Below, piece after piece: positions 58,080-64,000 of a stretch of DNA of 64,000 bases (positions are counted from its first letter, which is position 1; each line of letters begins with the position of its first letter). Origin of the DNA: Halobellus sp. LT62 (GTDB lineage Archaea > Halobacteriota > Halobacteria > Halobacteriales > Haloferacaceae); assembly GCF_037031285.1 (NCBI RefSeq), contig NZ_JAYEZO010000001.1, positions 1,674,001 through 1,738,000 of the forward strand, written 5' to 3'. The notes below the pieces were generated by a model that did no database searches, was not told where the DNA came from, and saw only the letters and a list, made by a program, of their open reading frames with translations. A program made the position numbers and the translations under genes.

Positions 58080-61000
58080 TCAGGACGATCGCGACCGACT
58101 GACGGCTGCCAGTGTCGCGAGTGCCACGGCGAGGATCGCGGTGAAGACTCCAAACCCGTCGACGGCCCCCAACGTTTCCGTGGGACCGTCTGCCGTTGCA
58201 CCGGAGTCGTCGCCCGCGTCGCCACCGGTCTCGTCGCCCTCGACGGTGAGCTCCGCGGACCGATCAGCGACGGAGACGTTGTAGGTTCCCGGGGCCTCGA
58301 ACCGTTGTGTGAGCCTGATTCGTTCGGTTTCGCCCGGCATCACTCGGACCACCTCGACCGCCGACAGCGACCCGGAGACCGCGAGCTCCGCGCGGTACTC
58401 GCCGGGGATCGTCCCGTCGTTTCGGACCGTCGCGAGAACGACCGCGTCGTCACCGACAGCGATGCGATCGCGTTGCAGTTGCATCGCCGTGACTTCGAGA
58501 TCGACCTCCGCCGGGGCGACCGACGTTGTCGTCGTTCGGTTCCCGGCTTCGATATCGACGGTCCCCGACTCCGAGACGGTCGTCGTAACCGTTCGCGTGA
58601 CGTTCTCACCCGGCGAGAGAGAGACAGAGATCGTCTCCCGCTCGTCGCCGTCGACCGTGATCGGGATCTCCGTGTTACCTTCGAGGTCCCCGGTGTTGCC
58701 GACGGTGACGGTGATCTCGAAGGGACGGTCGACGACGGCGGCGGCGGCCTCGAGATCCGTCACGGTGAAGTTGGGTCCGGCAGGTTCGGGAGTGCTAGCG
58801 CCGCCACTGGAGCCGCCACCGCTCGATCCTCCCCCTCCGCCACCGCTCGAACCACCGCCGCTCGGCGCGCCGCCACCGGATCCGCCGTTACTCGGCGGAC
58901 CCCCGCCCGGATCTCCGCCGGGGTCGCTGTCGTCGTTACCCCCCTCAGTCCCGTCGTTTCCGCCGCTCTCGTCGTTGCCGTCCTCTCCGTCGTTCCCGTC
59001 GTCCGTCTCCTCGTCGACCGATATCGTCGTCGAGTCAGTGGACGTCTCGTCACCTCCGGTCACAGTCAGGATCACCGTGTAGTTCCCGGACGCACCGTAC
59101 GTGTGTGTAACGGCCGAGCCCTCAGCCGTCCGGTTTGCCGATTCGTTGTCGGACTCGTTCCCGTCGGAGCGCTCGGCGTCGACGAGCGTCCACTCGTAGC
59201 TGTCGATCTCGCCCGTCGAGTTGCTCGCGTCGAACGTCACCGACTCGTTGATCGTCGGTTGGGCGGGTCGCGTCTCGATCACCGCGGTCAGCGCCGGCGC
59301 GACCGACACCTCCGTCGAGGCGGTGTCCGATCGGGTCGTGCCGTCGGTGACGACGACCGAGACGGTGTAGCTTCCCGAGTCGTTGAACTGGGCCTCGAAC
59401 GCGGGGTCGGACCCGTTCGCGACCGTCTCGCCGTCGACCTGCCACTCGTAAGTCAGGTTGCCCGCCGCGGCGACCGAGTCGCTGGCGTCGACAGTGACGG
59501 TGTCGCCAGCCGTCACCTCGTCCGGCGCGTCGATCGCCGCCGTCGGGCTCGGCTCTTCGACCAGCACTGTCCCGGTCGCCCCCGCGGTGTCACCGCCTGC
59601 GTCGCTGACCGTCAGGGAAACCGTGTACTCACCCGCCGAGTCGTAGCTGTGTTCGACGGTCGATTCGTTGGTCGTCGACTCGTTTCCGTCCCCGAACGAC
59701 CACGCGAACGACGACACGTCACCGGTCGACTCGCCCGCATCGAACGTGACCGGCTCCCCGACGGCGACCGGATCCTCGGGCACCGAGAGCGCCGCAGAGA
59801 GGGGTTCGTTAACCGCCACTTCGGCGGTCGCCTCGCCGGTCCGGCCGATGGCGTCAGTCACGACCACCTCGACCGTCCGCTCGCCCGACGACTCGAAGGT
59901 GTACTCGAGAGTCGACCCGTTGGTCGTCGTCACCGTCTCGCCGTCGACGCGCCACTCGTACGTCGCCGGCGGTTCGTCGACGGTACTGGCGTTGGCGTCG
60001 AACAGGACCGTCTCGTCGACGGTCGCGTTGTCGGTGACGTTCAGCGCGGCCGCGGGCGCACCGCCCGCACCGACGGACACGGACGCGTTGGCCGTCCCCG
60101 TGCCGTTCGCCTCATCGACGACGGTGACCGAGACGTCGTACGTCCCCGGGCTGTTGAAGGCGTTTTCGAGCGTCGGTTCCGCAGTGGTCGAATCGGCGGT
60201 CCCGTCGCCAGTCAGATCCCAGCGGTACTCCCGTATCGGGCGCACCGACGTCGTCGCCGACGCGTCGAGCGTGACAGTGTCACCGACGCCCGTGGCCGAC
60301 GGCGTCACGTCGAGCGACGCGTCGGGACCGGGACGCTCCTCACAGGAGCCGACCCAGATGTACACCGGAGCGCTGAGGCTCGATAGCTCCCGGCGCTCGA
60401 ACCCGTCCTCGGTGTTGTCGATCGCCTGCCACGAGGAGATCACGCCCTGCTCCCCCTCGAATTGCCGTTCGAGCGTGGCGTCCTCGTTGAATGCCGGGTC
60501 GATTCGGATCGTCGAGCCCGGTTCCAAGCCGGTAAACGCCGCGCCGTCGTTACGGCCGTCCGACCAGACCCAATCGAGTTCACTCTCTGTACCCTCGTGG
60601 CTGAACTGATCGGTTTGGTCGTCGTAGTCGTCGTCCTCGACGGTCCATTCGCCCTCCGTCGGCAGCCCGCTCACGTCGAAGGAGGCAACGCCGCCGTCGG
60701 TTCCCGAATCGTTCGCATCGCCGGGGTACCGATCGTGAACGACGACGAGACTGAGCCCGTCGGGACCGTCGTGAAACAGGAGAATGCTCGTGTCGTTCCG
60801 CTGGTATTGGACCGTGCCGTGAGAGCTATACGGACTGGATCCGCCCGTGTAATCGTAGAATTCCGCAGCGGTCTGATCTGTCGATACGGGATCGACGACG
60901 CGACAGACGCCGTCCTGCTCGACAGCGACAGTGCCGTGCTCGTTCGCGAGCGAGACGCCGGACAGAAGCGAGACCGCGAGAACGAGCGCGAGCACACCGA

Positions 61001-61088
61001 AGACGAGCCAGCGTGCGCGGACCGTCCCGATACCGGACGACCGTTCCGACGAACCGTTGCTCTCGGCCCGCTGTTTCGGTCGCGTCAT
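58080..61088 (-). CDS. secreted five-PKD, CARDB-like adhesin-type protein with PGF-like tail
   Basis: A 1002-aa exported protein. A hydrophobic signal (LVFGVLALVLAVSLLSGV) near residue 30 is followed by a haloarchaeal N-terminal domain (VCRVVDPVSTDQTAAEFYDY). Five PKD domains then follow, from about residue 260 to 690, recognised by WDLTGDG, WSFGDGNES and the T-Y-x-V-S-V-T-V strands. A Gly/Asp/Ser-rich linker of about 70 residues separates two CARDB-like domains (FTVTDLEAAAAVVDRPFEI; VDLEVTAMQLQRDRIAVGD). The C-terminus DGFGVFTAILAVALATLAAV with basic end resembles a PGF-CTERM sorting signal. A cell-surface or adhesion role fits. It converges with the Gfo/Idh gene. Confidence 0.85.
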   Translation of the reverse strand: MTRPKQRAESNGSSERSSGIGTVRARWLVFGVLALVLAVSLLSGVSLANEHGTVAVEQDGVCRVVDPVSTDQTAAEFYDYTGGSSPYSSHGTVQYQRNDTSILLFHDGPDGLSLVVVHDRYPGDANDSGTDGGVASFDVSGLPTEGEWTVEDDDYDDQTDQFSHEGTESELDWVWSDGRNDGAAFTGLEPGSTIRIDPAFNEDATLERQFEGEQGVISSWQAIDNTEDGFERRELSSLSAPVYIWVGSCEERPGPDASLDVTPSATGVGDTVTLDASATTSVRPIREYRWDLTGDGTADSTTAEPTLENAFNSPGTYDVSVTVVDEANGTGTANASVSVGAGGAPAAALNVTDNATVDETVLFDANASTVDEPPATYEWRVDGETVTTTNGSTLEYTFESSGERTVEVVVTDAIGRTGEATAEVAVNEPLSAALSVPEDPVAVGEPVTFDAGESTGDVSSFAWSFGDGNESTTNESTVEHSYDSAGEYTVSLTVSDAGGDTAGATGTVLVEEPSPTAAIDAPDEVTAGDTVTVDASDSVAAAGNLTYEWQVDGETVANGSDPAFEAQFNDSGSYTVSVVVTDGTTRSDTASTEVSVAPALTAVIETRPAQPTINESVTFDASNSTGEIDSYEWTLVDAERSDGNESDNESANRTAEGSAVTHTYGASGNYTVILTVTGGDETSTDSTTISVDEETDDGNDGEDGNDESGGNDGTEGGNDDSDPGGDPGGGPPSNGGSGGGAPSGGGSSGGGGGGSSGGGSSGGASTPEPAGPNFTVTDLEAAAAVVDRPFEITVTVGNTGDLEGNTEIPITVDGDERETISVSLSPGENVTRTVTTTVSESGTVDIEAGNRTTTTSVAPAEVDLEVTAMQLQRDRIAVGDDAVVLATVRNDGTIPGEYRAELAVSGSLSAVEVVRVMPGETERIRLTQRFEAPGTYNVSVADRSAELTVEGDETGGDAGDDSGATADGPTETLGAVDGFGVFTAILAVALATLAAVSRSRSS

Positions 61089-61360
61089 CGATGGGTCTCC
61101 GAATGGAACGCCTCACCGAGGCCTGTCACCGCGGTTCGAGCGCGTTTTCTCACGGGTGAGCGAGTCGCAAAACCTGATGGGCGAGTCTCGGAACGGACGG
61201 GGATCGCTGCCGACGGTCGTCGTGTAACGGTGTCTGTAAACATAGTATGATTTGCTGAACCGTCTACGGTGGGGTCGTAGGCGTACAAACGCCGTCCGGT
61301 GGGCATTGTTATATTCGGTGAAACAGCGGGTGAGGACGGTAGCGAGGGGTTTACGGGCCG

Positions 61361-62356
61361 TTACCGCAACCAGTCGTACGCCGCGGCGACGAGCGACCGC
61401 GGAACGGGGCTGCGAGTCAGTTCGTAGTACGGCGCGACGTCGGGCGCGAACTTCGATTTGTACTCACAGAGGCGGGGGTTGTTGGCACCGACGAGGTCGT
61501 AGCGGTCGCAACCGCGTTCGATCCCCCGTTCGATGAGGTGCCAATCGAGGAGGTCGTGTGCGGGGACCGGCGACTCGACGTCGACGACGCTCTGCCAGCG
61601 GTAGACGGTGTCGTCGTCGACGAGCACGATCGCGCCGCCGGCGAATTCGCCCGCCGCGGTACAGACGTACGCGGCCAAGTGTTCGGGGAGCGCGCGCGCC
61701 AGATCGTGGACGAAGGGAACGGTCACGCCGTAGGAGACGTCCTGTTCGGCGTGGCGTTCTTGGGCGAACTCCACCACGTGGGAGATACCGGAGCGACCGA
61801 CAGTGTCGATCTGATAGCTCGTTTCGTCGGTGTTTCGGACGTTCGATCGGAGATCGCTGCTGACCGCCGAGAGAATCTCGTCGGTCGGTCGGTCCAAGTC
61901 GACGTGATACGTGTACCGGGGCGTCGCGTCGAACCCCGTCCAGAGGAACGGACGCGGGTCGTGGTACGCTACCGGTGGGCGGACGTTCACGTAGCGAGGG
62001 TTGATCTCGTCGTCGAGGTACGCGAGCGCGGCATCGACGAATCGGCGGTGGGACTTCTCGTGAGTGCGCTGTTTCGCGCCGGCCTTTCGCAGTACGACGG
62101 GGCCGAGATACGGGATCTTCCGCCCCGGTGGCGGGGAGAACGCCGCCGTGAGCGGACCCTTCCGGAGTTCGAAAATCGGCAAGAGGCCGACGGGTTCTTC
62201 TCCCTTGTAGCCGACGAGCGGGTGTAACGTCGTCCCGGTGTGGTCCGCGAAGACGTCAAGCGCCTCGCGGCGGTGAAACGGCGTGGCTCCGCCGGCGCGG
62301 TCGACGAGGCGGTTCCACGCTTCGTCGTCGTGGAGGGTGCGGACGTCGATACTCAT
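61361..62356 (-). CDS. FemAB/BioF2-like GNAT acyltransferase
   Basis: A 331-aa protein of the FemAB/BioF2-like GNAT superfamily. The N-terminal half has TPFHRREALDVFADHTGTT and GYKGEEPVGLLPIFEL; the second GNAT domain shows ILSAVSSDLRSNVRN, FAGGAIVLVDDDTVYRWQSV and DLLDWHLIERGIERGCDRYDLVGAN. Members move amino acids or acyl groups onto glycans or peptidoglycan, so glycan decoration is plausible. Its ATG overlaps the stop of the AlkP-family gene upstream by 4 nt, making one operon. Confidence 0.85.
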   Translation of the reverse strand: MSIDVRTLHDDEAWNRLVDRAGGATPFHRREALDVFADHTGTTLHPLVGYKGEEPVGLLPIFELRKGPLTAAFSPPPGRKIPYLGPVVLRKAGAKQRTHEKSHRRFVDAALAYLDDEINPRYVNVRPPVAYHDPRPFLWTGFDATPRYTYHVDLDRPTDEILSAVSSDLRSNVRNTDETSYQIDTVGRSGISHVVEFAQERHAEQDVSYGVTVPFVHDLARALPEHLAAYVCTAAGEFAGGAIVLVDDDTVYRWQSVVDVESPVPAHDLLDWHLIERGIERGCDRYDLVGANNPRLCEYKSKFAPDVAPYYELTRSPVPRSLVAAAYDWLR

Positions 62357-63981
62357 TCTAGATATCCGATATCCGCCAGACGCGTCTCGACGTCGGCGTC
62401 GTCCGTCGCGACGGTCTCACCGCGGTAAGGCGGATACGATTCGGTTCCGGGCGGCTCGACGATCGGGAGGACCGTCCCGTCCATCCGGTCACTGACGGGA
62501 ACGCCGAGCGTCGCCAGAACCGTGGGAGCGACGTCGAACAGGTGTGCGCCCTCGATGGTCTCCGACTCGACGTCCGATCCGGCGACGCCGATGATGCCGT
62601 GGCGTTTGTGTGTCCACGGTTCGCGCGGCGAGCCGAAGGTATCCTCGCGGAGCGACGCCGAGAGCGTGTGCTCGAATTCCCTCGGGACGAGTATGATATC
62701 TGGGGCCTCCTCGATGTAGGGGCCGTGAAACACCTCTTCGCGCGGGATCACACCATCAAAAACAGGCTCGCTCTCGGGCGTTTGAAGCGATTCGAACGTC
62801 TCGATGAGTTCGGCGCGGACGTCCCGATACTCGTCGGGGCTCACCGTCCCGTCGGGCTCGCGTCCTTCGAGATTGAGTCGGAGTCCGAGTTCGATTCGAT
62901 CGCGGAGGTACGCCGTCGAATCCGGGAAGTCGACCGTCTCTTCGGCGGCCGCGGCGAGATCGGGCGGAACGACGCGTAACACGAGTCCGTCGAGTCGGAG
63001 TCGCCGCAGAACGGCTTCGATCCGCTGGCTGGTGATCCCAACGTTCGCCGCGGCGGCGAGGGCTCGGATGGCTAGCGAAGAGTCGTCGGGGGACGCGACC
63101 TCGCCGGTGTCACCGGTCCGGAGCCGCTCCGTCGAGATCTTCGACCACGACGGTTTCTCACCGTCGGTGGTCGTCTCGACGTACCCGCGGTCACGAAGGA
63201 GCACGTTCGGACGGACCTCATAACCCGAGCAGGGGCCGATCCCGTGATCGCTGACGATCACGACCGTCTTGGGCGGAAACGCCTTTATCGTGGCTTCGAC
63301 CTCCGCGTCGATCGCGGCGTACACCCGATCTGGCGCGTCGCCGTCGGGGAACTCGTGGAAGACGGTGTCGCTCTGTTGGAACTGCACGAACGCGAACTCC
63401 GGGTCTTCCCGGTCGAGCAGGTAGCGAAACGCCTTCCCGCGCATTCCGATCAGTTCCTCGTAGCCGTCTACGCGTTCGTCTTTCGAGGCCCCCTCGCGGA
63501 GTTGCCTGTTGTAGAGTCGGTACTCGCCGATCGCGTCTCGGACCTCCTCGAGGAGCCCGGACGGGTGGCACTCGGGGTCCTCCGGCGCAATGTAGCCCGG
63601 AATCAACGCCCCCTCGAACGACGAGGGCGGATGCGTGACCGGCACGTTCACGACGACGCTCGTGAGCCCCTGTGCGGAACAGAGATCCCAGAGCGTCCGC
63701 TCTCTGACGTCCGTCGAGTTGACCACGTCCCAGTCGTAGCCGTCGAACCGAAGAAACCCGTAGACGCCGTGTTTCCCCGGGTTGACACCGGTGTAAATCG
63801 ACGGCCACGCACTCGGCGTCCACGGCGGCAGTTGCGATTCGAGCGGACCGCTCGCTCCCGACGCCAAAATCGACTCGATCGTCGGCACGGTCCCGCGAGA
63901 GAGTCGGGAGAGCACGTCCCCGCTGAGCGCGTCGATCCCGATCACGAGCGTTCGGGGACCCGCTGCACCTGTCTCAGACAT
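62353..63981 (-). CDS. AlkP-superfamily phosphodiesterase/nucleotide pyrophosphatase
   Basis: A 542-aa alkaline-phosphatase-superfamily enzyme. The metal/nucleophile region is VIGIDALSGDVL and PWTPSAWPSIYTGVNPGKHGVYGF, with the nucleophilic Thr/Ser in TPSAWPS. The second metal-binding block is TVVIVSDHGIGPCSGYEV, and KRHGIIGVAGSDVES gives a further His. Members hydrolyse phosphodiesters or pyrophosphates. I placed the start at the ATG at 63981, where the family begins, with 18 nt of the window upstream. It overlaps the FemAB-like gene and probably acts in the same pathway on a phosphorylated glycan or lipid. Confidence 0.88.
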   Translation of the reverse strand: MSETGAAGPRTLVIGIDALSGDVLSRLSRGTVPTIESILASGASGPLESQLPPWTPSAWPSIYTGVNPGKHGVYGFLRFDGYDWDVVNSTDVRERTLWDLCSAQGLTSVVVNVPVTHPPSSFEGALIPGYIAPEDPECHPSGLLEEVRDAIGEYRLYNRQLREGASKDERVDGYEELIGMRGKAFRYLLDREDPEFAFVQFQQSDTVFHEFPDGDAPDRVYAAIDAEVEATIKAFPPKTVVIVSDHGIGPCSGYEVRPNVLLRDRGYVETTTDGEKPSWSKISTERLRTGDTGEVASPDDSSLAIRALAAAANVGITSQRIEAVLRRLRLDGLVLRVVPPDLAAAAEETVDFPDSTAYLRDRIELGLRLNLEGREPDGTVSPDEYRDVRAELIETFESLQTPESEPVFDGVIPREEVFHGPYIEEAPDIILVPREFEHTLSASLREDTFGSPREPWTHKRHGIIGVAGSDVESETIEGAHLFDVAPTVLATLGVPVSDRMDGTVLPIVEPPGTESYPPYRGETVATDDADVETRLADIGYLE

Positions 63982-64000
63982 ACGCCGGAAATCGCACACA

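Overview
The window looks like chromosomal DNA of a haloarchaeon (Halobacteria). The reasons are the high GC content, very acidic proteins, many Tat (twin-arginine) signals on exported proteins, haloarchaea-specific families (HalOD1, DUF7344, DUF7511, HTH_10/Bat-type regulators, DUF1616), PGF-CTERM-like tails, and A/T-rich TATA boxes about 25-35 nt before start codons, as expected for leaderless transcripts. I saw no rRNA or tRNA gene, no insertion sequence, no integrase and no CRISPR array.

The layout is a housekeeping core between two glycan/cell-surface arms. Left arm (1-17.4 kb): the end of a Thr-rich surface protein, a GT4 glycosyltransferase, two Tat-exported beta-helix proteins around a GT2 glycosyltransferase and a Bat-type regulator, a DUF1616/YdjM-type membrane pair, then a tightly overlapping plus-strand operon (42-aa membrane peptide, hexapeptide acyltransferase, two UDP-sugar dehydrogenases, DUF354 GT-B protein), an ATP-grasp enzyme and a GT-C-like membrane protein. 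Core (17.5-37.6 kb): a DsbA-like lipoprotein, GlmS, an asparagine-synthase homologue, a halocyanin remnant, an SDR, TrkH, two MFS carriers, DHFR, MsrA, the proline genes proC-proB and proA, an AT-rich island, a Gln/Pro-rich protein in an operon with a small heat-shock protein, CARDB and DUF4397 surface proteins and a DUF7511 miniprotein.

Right arm (37.9-64 kb): a winged-helix regulator with a beta-helix lipoprotein, a second GT-C-like protein, a large Tat beta-helix protein, three Gfo/Idh/MocA dehydrogenases, two DegT-type aminotransferases, a second GT2 and a second hexapeptide acyltransferase, a CMAH/UlaG-like metallo-beta-lactamase-fold protein, a sugar-1-phosphate nucleotidyltransferase, small regulators, a second DUF1616/YdjM pair, a five-PKD surface protein, and a FemAB-like transferase overlapping an AlkP-superfamily phosphodiesterase.

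Taken together, GlmS, the UDP-sugar dehydrogenases, Gfo/Idh enzymes, DegT aminotransferases and hexapeptide acyltransferases match the enzyme set for UDP-2,3-diacetamido-uronic acids (Wbp-type pathway, also known from methanogen N-glycans). The glycosyltransferases, GT-C-like proteins and DUF1616/YdjM pairs would then assemble or export glycans onto the secreted proteins encoded here. That assignment is inference from families and clustering. The least-described items are the poly-Q/Hsp20 operon, the duplicated DUF1616/YdjM pair with a tandem operator-like repeat, and the family of Tat-secreted beta-helix proteins embedded in the glycosylation locus.
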